DNA from: JAJFJD01 sp965228975
GTDB taxonomy: Bacteria > Pseudomonadota > Alphaproteobacteria > UBA8366
NCBI GenBank assembly: GCA_965228975.1
Contig: OZ245851.1
Span: 558,001-622,000 of the forward strand
DNA: 64,000 bases
Direction: 5' to 3'
The stretch's first letter is position 1, and each line of letters opens with the position of its first letter. A program made the position numbers and the translations under genes. Below the pieces are notes generated by a model. It ran no database searches. It worked only from the letters and a program-made list of their open reading frames with translations, and was not told the origin of the DNA. Positions 33,843 through 42,242 of the stretch are shown one piece after another.

Positions 33843-34876
33843 AATCGGACGTGATAGAAGGCGCGGCTCGTGACGAGCCGAGCATCCGCGCCTTTATTGA
33901 GGCGCACGATGGGTCTCAGCTTTACCATTCCGCAACATGGCGGAAGACTATCGAGCGCGAGACTGAAAGCTCGGCCGTTTCAATCGTTACGCGGGATAGC
34001 GACGAAGGTATCGTCGGATGGATGCCGATATTTTTGAAAAAAGGACCAGTTGGGGTTATTGCGAACTCTAGCCCGTATTTTGGATCCCATGGGGGAATCC
34101 TTGCGAAATCGCCAGAAGCATTTGATGCAACCCTCGGGGTCGCGGTCGACTATCTTCGAAGCGCGAAGGTAATGAGCCTCAACGTAATCCATCCGCTCAA
34201 GGACGAGTTTCGAAGTCGATATGCCGATCGGGTCGCTATTGCGGGGAAATCCGCAAGAGTCGCGCATGTTAAGTCTCTGGATGGGATGGACAACAAAGAA
34301 TCACTCTACGAGAGTCTTTCGGGACTGACGCGGTCAAATCTTCGTCGCAAATGTTGGAAAAGCGGAATTACCGTCGAGCGGGATGAATCCGAGGACGCGG
34401 TGTCACAGCTGCTTATGTGGCACCAGTCACAGATGCGGGTGATGGGCGTTCAACCGAAATCGCGCGCTTTCTTCGACGGACTAATATCTGGATTAGCAGA
34501 AGATTCCGTGGAAGGTCGCCTCTATCTTGGGCGGCGGGATGGCGAAGCGGTTGCGGCGCTATTTGTTTGTACCTGGCGCGATTGGGTCGAGTATCTAACA
34601 CCCGCGTTCGATTTGGAGCACCGAAACGTCCAACCGCTTTCGGCGGTAATATTTGAGAGTATGCTTGATTGCGCCGCGGATGGGTTCAAGTCATGGAACT
34701 TCGGCGGATCCGGGACCAATTTGACGGGTGTTCGAGCCTTCAAAGAGAGCTGGAACGGACAAAACATCGACTACAGCTACTTTGTCATCGACACTGGTGG
34801 TGTAGACGAGGTCCGGCGCTACGCACAGGAAAACGGTACCCGTGGTTACGAGGGGTATTTCCTTTACCCCTTCTAA
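33839..34876 (+). CDS. FemAB/BioF2-like GNAT-fold acyltransferase
   Basis: 345 aa from TTG 33839, with GAGGAAGAG just upstream. HSATWRKTIERETESS, YHSATW and the later WNFGGSGTNLTGVRAFKESW are typical of Acetyltransf_6/FemAB-like proteins with a double GNAT fold, which in polysaccharide loci transfer acyl or aminoacyl groups to sugars. A C-terminal VAALFVCTWRDWVEYLTPAF strand completes the second GNAT unit. Local codon use is slightly more AT-rich than in the first genes of the operon. Donor and acceptor unknown. Confidence 0.8.
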   Translation: MKSDVIEGAARDEPSIRAFIEAHDGSQLYHSATWRKTIERETESSAVSIVTRDSDEGIVGWMPIFLKKGPVGVIANSSPYFGSHGGILAKSPEAFDATLGVAVDYLRSAKVMSLNVIHPLKDEFRSRYADRVAIAGKSARVAHVKSLDGMDNKESLYESLSGLTRSNLRRKCWKSGITVERDESEDAVSQLLMWHQSQMRVMGVQPKSRAFFDGLISGLAEDSVEGRLYLGRRDGEAVAALFVCTWRDWVEYLTPAFDLEHRNVQPLSAVIFESMLDCAADGFKSWNFGGSGTNLTGVRAFKESWNGQNIDYSYFVIDTGGVDEVRRYAQENGTRGYEGYFLYPF

Positions 34877-34897
34877 GGAAGATCGCAGTTAGCCGAG

Positions 34898-35575
34898 ATG
34901 CCCAAGATTGATCCATTACTGGGGAAAGTTGAGAAATTCTACTCGGATGCGATTACCGAATACGGTGCTGTGGCTTCCGGTGTGAACTGGAAGAGCAAGC
35001 GAGAACAGGAAATCAGATTTGAATATCTCGCGAGGGTCGTACCGGACGGAACCGCGCCGGTCGATGTTGCCGACATCGGTTGCGGTTACGCGGCCTTGTA
35101 CTCTTTCCTAAAAGACCGCGGCGTGCCGCTTGTTCGATACTTTGGTTACGATGTTTCATCGGCAATGGTTAAGTCCGCACAGGAGCGAACCACTGGTGCG
35201 AAAGATGCGGAATTTTTTGTGGGCGACAGCATTGACCGGGAGGTCGACTACGCGTTCGCATCCGGAATCTTCAACGTGTCGTTGGGGCAAAGCGAAGGCG
35301 CTTGGACGAAACTTGTAAAGACAGTCTTGGACAATATGAATGCCATGTCCCGGCGTGGATTTGCCTTCAACATGATGACTGACAAGGTCGATTGGAGAGT
35401 GGATGATCTCTTCTATGCAAACCCGGGGATTTGGTTAGAGCACTGTTTGTCGCACTATTCGCGGCGTGTGACGCTTTATCATGATATGCCGTTTTTTGAG
35501 TGGACGATGATTGTCCGAAAGGATGAGGAGAAGGACCCAATGGTGGTTCGGCATGGCGATGACGATGTCCGATAA
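34898..35575 (+). CDS. Class I SAM-dependent methyltransferase
   Basis: 225 aa. Motif I DIGCGYAALYSFLKDRGV near residues 54-71, then RYFGYDVSSAMVKSAQERT. The middle FASGIFNVSLGQSEGAW replaces the typical VLHH stretch, so it is a divergent member. NMNAMSRRGFAFNMMTDKVD is followed by a membrane-proximal-looking hydrophobic end. ATG 34898 is 22 bp after the acyltransferase stop with TAAGGAAG upstream. Acceptor unknown, likely a sugar. Confidence 0.8.
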   Translation: MPKIDPLLGKVEKFYSDAITEYGAVASGVNWKSKREQEIRFEYLARVVPDGTAPVDVADIGCGYAALYSFLKDRGVPLVRYFGYDVSSAMVKSAQERTTGAKDAEFFVGDSIDREVDYAFASGIFNVSLGQSEGAWTKLVKTVLDNMNAMSRRGFAFNMMTDKVDWRVDDLFYANPGIWLEHCLSHYSRRVTLYHDMPFFEWTMIVRKDEEKDPMVVRHGDDDVR

Positions 35576-36239
35576 GAAGCCATTGATTCTGTTCGGTGGC
35601 GATCCGGATCTCATCGAGCTTACGAAGTACTATTTCGAAAGCGATAGTGATTATGAGGTTGCTGCACTGACCATGGACGGCCAATACATAAATGGCGACT
35701 CCATGTTTGGCTTGCCGATTGAGCCATTTGAGGATATCGAAAAAAAACGGCCGGCCGAGGAGTATGATCTCTTTGTTGCGTTGAGTTATTCGAAGGTGAA
35801 TGCGAACCGTCGTTTGAAATGTGAGGAAGCGCGCGCCAAAGGATACTCATTGCCGAGCTATGTTTCTTCGCGGGCCACAACATTCTCGACGTTGGCTCAC
35901 GGTTTCAACTGCTTCATCCTTGAAGACAATACGATCCAGCCGTTTGCTCGTATCGGAAATGGCGTTACGCTCTGGAGCGGCAATCATATTGGGCATCATT
36001 CCGTCCTCGGTGACTACTGCTTCGTTACGTCTCATGTAGTCATTTCCGGCGCCGTCGTTGTCGGAGAGCAGACATTCCTCGGCGTTAACAGCACGGTAAA
36101 TGATTCGGTCGTGATCGGCAGTGCGTGCGTGATCGGCTCTGGTAGCCTCATTGCAAATGACGTTGCGGACAATTCCGTTTTGTCGGCGAAACCGGCGGAA
36201 CTCTCCCGTGTGCCAAGCAATCGGTTGCGCGGCTTTTAG
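35553..36239 (+). CDS. NeuD/PglD-type hexapeptide acetyltransferase
   Basis: 228 aa from ATG 35553, overlapping the previous gene by 23 bp; ATGs at 35559 and 35565 are alternatives. Residues 5-90 form the PglD N-terminal nucleotide-sugar/Rossmann-like lobe (PLILFGGDPDLIELTKYYF), and coils follow: PFARIGNGVTLWSGNHIGHH, VISGAVVVGEQTFLGVNSTV. His in SGNHIGHHSV suits catalysis. PglD/NeuD proteins N- or O-acetylate UDP-amino-sugars or sialic acid-like sugars. Fits formation of a bacillosamine- or nonulosonate-like residue. Confidence 0.87.
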   Translation: MAMTMSDKKPLILFGGDPDLIELTKYYFESDSDYEVAALTMDGQYINGDSMFGLPIEPFEDIEKKRPAEEYDLFVALSYSKVNANRRLKCEEARAKGYSLPSYVSSRATTFSTLAHGFNCFILEDNTIQPFARIGNGVTLWSGNHIGHHSVLGDYCFVTSHVVISGAVVVGEQTFLGVNSTVNDSVVIGSACVIGSGSLIANDVADNSVLSAKPAELSRVPSNRLRGF

Positions 36240-36245
36240 AATACT

Positions 36246-37142
36246 ATGCAAATCATCAAGATCGGACTCGTGCTGCCGCCGGAGAGGTTTGCACCGTGGA
36301 TGACTTCGCATGCAGCTTATCCAACACCTTTTCACCTAGCTGATGAAACGATCAGGGTGTTCTTCGTTTCGCGGGATGTAGATTCCCGTGGGCAGGTCGG
36401 TTGGTGCGATGTATCGGCATCGGATCCGACCAATGTATTGCAAATATCAACAGAGCCGATCTTGCGGCCCGGAAAGGCTGGTGCATTCGACGATAGCGGC
36501 GTTGCCATTGGCAATATCGTAACCGGTGAAGATGGTCTCTATTTGTACTACATGGGCTGGAATCGCGGCGTGACCGTTCCGTTCCGTAACGCGGTCGGCG
36601 TAGCGGTAAGCAGAGATGGGCGGGGCGAGCATTTTGAACGGTTGTTTCCCGGGCCGTTGATCGATCGCAATCCGCATGACCCCTACTCATTGAGCTACCC
36701 CTTCGTCTCTAGATCCGGTGATGCATGGGAAATGCTGTACGGAAGTCACCGCGGCGATACGTATTCACCGATGCATCACGTGTTGTGCCGTGCGACGTCC
36801 GACGATGGCACTCGCTGGAAGACCTCGGATGACCGGGCGCTCGACTTGATGGATGGTGAATCCGCGTTGTGTCGTCCGTGGCGTTTCGAGGGGGCGGACG
36901 GCCGCCAGTATCTACTGTTTAGTTCTGACCGCGGACGTTATGACATTGGCTGTGCGGTCAAGGACGGGGCTGTGTCCTGGCGCCGGATAACCGTCGATAC
37001 TGGATCGCTGGGCAAGGATTCTTGGGAGAATGAGGAACTTTGCTATGCGGCTCACATAAAGGTGCATGGCCGTCACCTGGTTTTTTACAACGGAAATGGT
37101 TATGGCGAGACAGGATTTGGCGTGTGCGAATTGGTCTTCTGA
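36246..37142 (+). CDS. Five-bladed beta-propeller protein (GH43/GH32/GH130-like)
   Basis: 298 aa with no signal peptide. Blade motifs recur as IRVFFVSRDVDSRGQVGWCD, GLYLYYMGWNRGVTVP, EMLYGSHRGDTY and HLVFYNGNGYGETGFG, the pattern of GH43/GH32/GH130 propellers that have a catalytic acid per blade. In polysaccharide loci such proteins appear as cytoplasmic glycosidases or phosphorylases or as inactive sugar-binding units. I see acidic residues at the blade starts but cannot assign catalysis. It starts 6 bp after the acetyltransferase stop. Confidence 0.7.
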   Translation: MQIIKIGLVLPPERFAPWMTSHAAYPTPFHLADETIRVFFVSRDVDSRGQVGWCDVSASDPTNVLQISTEPILRPGKAGAFDDSGVAIGNIVTGEDGLYLYYMGWNRGVTVPFRNAVGVAVSRDGRGEHFERLFPGPLIDRNPHDPYSLSYPFVSRSGDAWEMLYGSHRGDTYSPMHHVLCRATSDDGTRWKTSDDRALDLMDGESALCRPWRFEGADGRQYLLFSSDRGRYDIGCAVKDGAVSWRRITVDTGSLGKDSWENEELCYAAHIKVHGRHLVFYNGNGYGETGFGVCELVF

Positions 37143-37295
37143 TATACGGGATCGCTATAGGAATGTCGCAGTGAAGGCGTCTTGGTCCGGTCGGCTTAAT
37201 CGCGAGACAGGAGTCTGTATGACTATTGGGTTCGGTGTCGCGAACGCCATGAGCCGCATGGCTGGTGTTTGTACGCTCTCGCGTGTGGCAACACG
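37143..37295 (+). other. Short intergenic gap inside the operon
   Basis: 153 bp between the propeller gene and the WbpG-like gene, wider than other gaps. I see no convincing coding frame, terminator hairpin or promoter. A plus-strand frame here runs across both genes' ends without a ribosome binding site or family match. Confidence 0.4.
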
Positions 37296-38465
37296 ATGAG
37301 TCTACAGGTCTCGCAGAAGAATCTCAGAACGTGCACACGGTGCACCTACGACGAGATGGTGCCGAGGATCGAATTCGATTTCGATGGAGTTTGTAACTAC
37401 TGCCATATCCACGACCAGCTTAACGCCGAATATCCAACAGGAGCCGCAGGCCAAGCGTGGTTGGACGCATTCGCTGCTAAATTGAAACGGGAAAATCGTG
37501 GGCGGAAATATGACTGCGTGGTTGGGGTTAGCGGTGGATGTGACTCGTCTTATTTGATCGTTCGCATGGTGGAGATGGGGCTTAGGCCGCTTGCGGTACA
37601 TTTCGACAACACCTGGAACTCCCCGGTTTCGACCCAGAATATCTACAACGTTCTCGAACGGCTGAATGTCGATCTTCACACCTATGTGGTCGACAGCCGC
37701 GAATATGATGACATTCTGCGGTCATTCATTCTGTCGGGGGTGAAGGACATAGATGCGCCGACGGATCTCGGCCTTGCTTCGGTGCTTTATCAAACAGCTG
37801 AGAAGCATGGAATAAAATACATTATTGAAGGGCATTCTTTTCGGACGGAAGGCATCGCGCCGCTTGATTGGATCTACATGGATGGGCGGTATATCAGGTC
37901 CGTCCATAAGCAATTCGGACGGATGCCGATGAAGACGTATCCCAATATGTCGATCGCTCAGTTCATCCGCTGGACCGCATTTCGGGGAATTCAGCGCATC
38001 CGTCCCCTGTACTACATGGACTATGACAAGGAACAGGTTAAACGGATGCTGGCCGATAAGTATGGATGGGAGTGGTATGGCGGGCATCATCTTGAGAACC
38101 GTTACACGGCATTTGTTCACCTGTACTTTCTACCGCGCCGATGGAATGCCGACTTACGGCACTTGGGCCATGCGGCGACCGTCCGATCCGGACAAATGCC
38201 ACGTGAGACCGCCCTCGCGGAATTACGGGAAGATGTCGTATGTCCTGATGAATTGCTGGAAATGGTGAGGAAGCGTCTGGGCTTTTCAGAAGAAAGTTTA
38301 GAGCAGGCAATGCAAATGCCGAAAAAGTATTGGCATGACTATCCTAACTACAAGAAGACCTTCGAGCGCTTGCGCCCACTGTTTGCAATGTTGGTGAAAT
38401 CCGGAAAGGTTCCGCAGAGCTTTTACATGAAGTTCTGCTTCCCGAAACAGTTCGGCGAAGAATGA
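37296..38465 (+). CDS. N-acetyl sugar amidotransferase (WbpG/PseA-like)
   Basis: 389 aa from ATG 37296. An N-terminal zinc ribbon (CTRCTYDEMVPRIEF, then VCNYCHIHDQ) precedes the PP-loop VVGVSGGCDSSYLIVRM. The layout is that of WbpG/PseA, which with HisH and HisF turns an N-acetyl group of a nucleotide sugar into an acetamidino group using glutamine-derived ammonia. ATP would adenylate the carbonyl oxygen. Partners are the HisH-like gene at 27415 and HisF-like gene at 39880. The stop overlaps the next gene's start. Confidence 0.9.
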   Translation: MSLQVSQKNLRTCTRCTYDEMVPRIEFDFDGVCNYCHIHDQLNAEYPTGAAGQAWLDAFAAKLKRENRGRKYDCVVGVSGGCDSSYLIVRMVEMGLRPLAVHFDNTWNSPVSTQNIYNVLERLNVDLHTYVVDSREYDDILRSFILSGVKDIDAPTDLGLASVLYQTAEKHGIKYIIEGHSFRTEGIAPLDWIYMDGRYIRSVHKQFGRMPMKTYPNMSIAQFIRWTAFRGIQRIRPLYYMDYDKEQVKRMLADKYGWEWYGGHHLENRYTAFVHLYFLPRRWNADLRHLGHAATVRSGQMPRETALAELREDVVCPDELLEMVRKRLGFSEESLEQAMQMPKKYWHDYPNYKKTFERLRPLFAMLVKSGKVPQSFYMKFCFPKQFGEE

Positions 38466-39844
38466 CGTTCGAATCCTTCGTTGGTACTGACCCCGCTATG
38501 GCAAAGAAGAAAAGGATATTTATCGGCTATCTCGATCACTGTTCGTATTTTTCCAGTGTTCTAACGGGGCTTCGCGAAATTGGATGCGAGGCACATCTTC
38601 TTCACCGGGGCGAAGCAATATCCACGGGCTGGTCCGCCGACCAGTTACCGTTGACGCCGAAATATTACTATCGTGCGTACAAACACTTTTGGTCGACCCG
38701 CCAATTTGCACGTATGTCGCCGAGGCGATTGTCGGCAACAGCCAATGTGCTCCTGTCTCAAATTTTACTGCTGTGTTGGATGGTGCTGAAGATCGATGCA
38801 GTGATCCTTAAATCCGGCGACTCAATCTACGCCAATGCATTCGATATCAAGGTCCTGCGGTTTTTCCGGAAAACAATTGTTTTCTTCTTCGTGGGCAGCG
38901 ACTCACGCCCACCCTACCTCGCCGGCATCGCCTGCAAAGATGACGAGATGGATGCGCTGCATGAAATGACGCAGCGTATATACAGAAATCTCAAGAAGGT
39001 CGAACATCTAGCCGACGTGGTCATCGCAAATCCGTTGTCTTCCCAGTTTCACACGGGAGCGATCTGTATTGCTCAGATGATCGGCAATACCATCGATCCG
39101 CCCAAGCTCCAGCCGGGCTACGACTACCTGGAAGCCAATAAGGAACAACAAAAACGCGGGAAGTTCCGCATTCTACACGCTCCGTCTATGCCTGCTCTTA
39201 AAGGAAGCGACCGAATCCGGGCCGCGATTGAAAAATTGCGCGGTGAAGGTTTCCCGATTGACTATGTGGAAGTCACCGGGCGGCCGCATGGCGAGGTCAT
39301 GGTGGAATTAGCCAAATGCGACCTGGTAATTGATGAGCTGTACAGTGATTCCCATGCGGGCGTATTGGCGGTAGAAGCGTGCGCGTTTGGCAAACCGGTG
39401 GTCGTGTGTGGCTATGGGGCAGCTGAACTGGATCGATTGCTCCCAGCGGACGCGACGGTGCCAACCGTATTCCAACACCCTAATTTGCTCGTGAATACGG
39501 TTCGCGGTTTGCTTGTGGATGACACTGAGAGAGACGAGGCCGGACGCCGAGCCAGCGACTATTTCCTGCGGCTCAACCCGGGGGAGGTTGCCAAACGATT
39601 TCTTACGGTCATCAATCGTGAGGCACCGCATGATTGGTTTATCCAGGCCGATGACATTCAGTATACCGGTGGTGTCTGTGGACCGATCGAGCTGATTGCG
39701 GACAATATTCGCAGGTACGTCAAAAAGTTCGGTGACCAGGCGCTTCTCCTAGACGACAAGCCGGTACTGAAGCAGCGTGTTCTTGATTTGGCACTTCGGT
39801 CGAACCATGAAATGAAGGAAACGGCCGCCGCGAACGAAAGTTGA
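38462..39844 (+). CDS. GT-B glycosyltransferase
   Basis: 460 aa from ATG 38462, overlapping the WbpG-like stop; ATG 38498 is an alternative. The two Rossmann lobes: N-terminal RIFIGYLDHCSYFSSVLTGL and C-terminal LVIDELYSDSHAGVLAVEAC, where Glu and Ala-Cys of GT4-like enzymes lie. Length is slightly greater than usual, with a hydrophobic patch (LLSQILLLCWMVLKIDAVIL) that may touch the membrane. It likely adds one sugar to the lipid-linked repeat unit. Confidence 0.8.
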   Translation: MTFESFVGTDPAMAKKKRIFIGYLDHCSYFSSVLTGLREIGCEAHLLHRGEAISTGWSADQLPLTPKYYYRAYKHFWSTRQFARMSPRRLSATANVLLSQILLLCWMVLKIDAVILKSGDSIYANAFDIKVLRFFRKTIVFFFVGSDSRPPYLAGIACKDDEMDALHEMTQRIYRNLKKVEHLADVVIANPLSSQFHTGAICIAQMIGNTIDPPKLQPGYDYLEANKEQQKRGKFRILHAPSMPALKGSDRIRAAIEKLRGEGFPIDYVEVTGRPHGEVMVELAKCDLVIDELYSDSHAGVLAVEACAFGKPVVVCGYGAAELDRLLPADATVPTVFQHPNLLVNTVRGLLVDDTERDEAGRRASDYFLRLNPGEVAKRFLTVINREAPHDWFIQADDIQYTGGVCGPIELIADNIRRYVKKFGDQALLLDDKPVLKQRVLDLALRSNHEMKETAAANES

Positions 39845-39879
39845 TCGTTCTGCTCCTGAAGCTGTCGCAAATCGCCTGC

Positions 39880-40671
39880 ATGTTAATCCCCCGCGTCATA
39901 CCCTGCCTGTTGATCGAAGACGGGGGAATGGTCAAGACCCGTCGCTTCGGCAAGCGCACGTATCTTGGCGACCCGGTCAATGTCATCAACCTCTTCAATC
40001 AGTTCGAGGTCGATGAAATCGTTCTCCTGGACATCGGCGCCACGGTTGCTGGCCGCAGTCCGGATTTCGAATTGATCGAGAGCGTCGCCGGTGAATGTTG
40101 GGTCCCGCTGACCTATGGCGGCGGCATTCGATCGACGTTCGATATCGAGCGGATCATCTTGTCCGGCGTTGAAAAGGTGGTCATCGGTCATTCAGCCGCG
40201 GACAACATCGAACTTGTTGCGGAAGCGGCTTCGACCTTCGGCAGCCAGTGCATCGTCGGCAGCGTGGATGCAAAGCGCAAACTGTTTGGTGGGTACGAGG
40301 TCCGCGTGACCAATGCTAAACGCAAACTCGGGATGGGTCCCGGCGCACGGGCGCGCCAGTTGGAGGTTGCCGGGGCCGGGGAAATCCTGCTTCAGTCGAT
40401 TGATCGCGACGGTGAAATGAACGGATATGACCTAGACCTCATAAGAGAGGTGACCGAGGCAACGACAATTCCCGTTGTCGCCTGTGGCGGCGCCGGGGAG
40501 CGGACGGAGCTTGTGCAGCCGATCCGGGACGCCGGGGCGTCCGCAGCCGCGGCTGGAAGTCTTTTCGTCTTTTCCGGCCGGGAGCGCGGTGTGCTCATCA
40601 ACTTTCCCGAACGAATGTTTCTTGAAGAGCTGTTGGGCGACGTTTCGGGCGTGCCGAGTCAAACCCTCTAG
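39880..40671 (+). CDS. HisF-like cyclase/ammonia-channel subunit for sugar amidination
   Basis: 263 aa from ATG 39880; TTG 39841 overlapping the previous stop is an alternative start. TIM-barrel markers IPRVIPCLLIEDGGMVKTRR, VNVINLFNQFEVDEIVLLDI and GAGEILLQSIDRDGEMNGYD match HisF, including the two phosphate-binding glycines. Here HisF would pass ammonia from HisH to the WbpG-like enzyme rather than make imidazole. Separate from hisH and wbpG homologs by several kilobases within the same operon. Confidence 0.9.
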   Translation: MLIPRVIPCLLIEDGGMVKTRRFGKRTYLGDPVNVINLFNQFEVDEIVLLDIGATVAGRSPDFELIESVAGECWVPLTYGGGIRSTFDIERIILSGVEKVVIGHSAADNIELVAEAASTFGSQCIVGSVDAKRKLFGGYEVRVTNAKRKLGMGPGARARQLEVAGAGEILLQSIDRDGEMNGYDLDLIREVTEATTIPVVACGGAGERTELVQPIRDAGASAAAAGSLFVFSGRERGVLINFPERMFLEELLGDVSGVPSQTL

Positions 40672-40703
40672 ACTGATCGAGCCGGAATCTCTGCAGCTTG
40701 CCT

Positions 40704-42242
40704 GTGTCCGACGCATTCCCTGAAATTTGGAGCCATCTGGTTGCGGTTTTCGTGCTTGTTCCGGTCTTTCTCGCCGTACGGATTTACCCGATTTGGCCAC
40801 GCCGATTCCAAGGATGCGACGCTTACAACATTCTTCTCAATGCGGAATGTCTGCGCGAACGGAAACGGTTACCCATTCGGCTGCCGCCGGTATTCATGCT
40901 GGAGAATCAAGATCAATGGTATCCGCCGGGCTTCCTGATTCTATGTGCGCTGCTGCCGAAAGCTTGGCTTGAAAAAAAATATTGGGCCGTGAACCATTTG
41001 ATCGATCTCGGCTCGGCCTTGCTCGTCTACATCGCAGCCGTCTGGTTTGGGGCGCCGGCCGTGGTCGCCCTGACGGTTGCGATATTTTATGCGGCAGTCG
41101 CGGGACTGGTGACGGAATTCGCCAGCTTGAATGTTCGCCCAATCGGGCTTCTCCTCGCCAACCTCTTAATGCTTGCTGGGTTCGCGGCGACACAAAACCC
41201 CTATTGGCTGCTCGGTGCCGGAGCGGTCTCGGTCGCGACCTTTTTCAGCCATAAGCTCACGGTCCAGCAGCTCTGGTTCACGTTGCCGACTCTGAGCGCC
41301 GTCACCGGCTCCTGGGTCTGGCTGTCGCTGCTTGGGATGCTTTATGTGATTCCCTTCGTGATTTGGCCAAAGGGAGCGTGGCGTGTCCTGCGCGGGCATT
41401 GGGTCATTGTTCGGTTTTGGCGCCGCAACTGGGCCAGGCTTGGTGCGCATGCCGTCCGCCAATCGCCGGTCTATGGCGACGGGCATACGCGGCACGACTT
41501 CTATGGGGATGAGACGTCGGGGTCGTGGCTGGCCTATTTGAAGGACGGGCTTCACCAGAATTATTTTATTCTTCCGGTACTCGCCACCGTCCTTATCGAG
41601 CGGACGACGGCATCACCGGAATACATGTTTCTTTGGGTGTGGATCGCATCGGTCTATGGAGCGGCAGTGCTGATCCACTTCGTCAAGCCGCTGCGCGGGA
41701 TCGGCTTGGGCCGGCAGTATTTCAAGTTTGCGTTGGCGCCAAGCTTGATTGTTACAGCGGTCGCCGTTTCAAATACCGGCAGCCCGGTCATATGGGGCGC
41801 CGCTGCAGTCGCCGCCGCATTGACCTTGCGGCAATATTTCTTGATTGCGCGGCTGATGCGTCAGACGGGGGGCGCCAATACAGGATCGGAGAGTGACGAA
41901 CTTGAACGACTGTTGGACCGTGTCGCCGCGGACGATGCGGCGCGTGTGATGGCGCTGCCGGTCCATCTGTGTGATTTGGTGGCCTATCGCACGCGGAGGC
42001 CCGTTTACTGGGGAACGCATAGCGACGTGTTCGACGACCGGCTTGAAGCGTTCTTTCCCGTGTTGAAGCATGACCTGAGCCATTACGTGCGCGACGGCGT
42101 CACGCGGCTGCTGCTCGATACCGGCTATTCGACGCCGGAGGAGTTGCGGTTGTCTGAGTCCGCGTTGATCGACAGCAGCGGGTACTACGCGCTCTATGAC
42201 CTGACGGTGCGGGATGCAATTTCGACGGCGGTACCGCGATGA
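40704..42242 (+). CDS. Polytopic membrane protein, candidate O-antigen polymerase or GT-C glycosyltransferase
   Basis: 512 aa from GTG 40704; TTG 40698 is also possible. About ten hydrophobic segments occur, for example HLVAVFVLVPVFLAVRIYP, VNHLIDLGSALLVYIAAVWF, VVALTVAIFYAAVAGLV, LLANLLMLAGFAATQNPYWL. Two conserved-looking loop acids lie in PPVFMLENQDQWYPPGF, a place where GT-C enzymes bind metal and lipid sugar. The C-terminal ~110 residues are soluble (LPVHLCDLVAYRTRRPVYWG). It could be the Wzy polymerase of the locus or a transferase using polyprenol-linked sugar. Confidence 0.7.
   Translation: MSDAFPEIWSHLVAVFVLVPVFLAVRIYPIWPRRFQGCDAYNILLNAECLRERKRLPIRLPPVFMLENQDQWYPPGFLILCALLPKAWLEKKYWAVNHLIDLGSALLVYIAAVWFGAPAVVALTVAIFYAAVAGLVTEFASLNVRPIGLLLANLLMLAGFAATQNPYWLLGAGAVSVATFFSHKLTVQQLWFTLPTLSAVTGSWVWLSLLGMLYVIPFVIWPKGAWRVLRGHWVIVRFWRRNWARLGAHAVRQSPVYGDGHTRHDFYGDETSGSWLAYLKDGLHQNYFILPVLATVLIERTTASPEYMFLWVWIASVYGAAVLIHFVKPLRGIGLGRQYFKFALAPSLIVTAVAVSNTGSPVIWGAAAVAAALTLRQYFLIARLMRQTGGANTGSESDELERLLDRVAADDAARVMALPVHLCDLVAYRTRRPVYWGTHSDVFDDRLEAFFPVLKHDLSHYVRDGVTRLLLDTGYSTPEELRLSESALIDSSGYYALYDLTVRDAISTAVPR

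Noticed and set aside
37066..37299. 77-codon frame between propeller and WbpG-like genes
   Set aside because: Overlaps both genes' ends, lacks ribosome binding site and has no family features.
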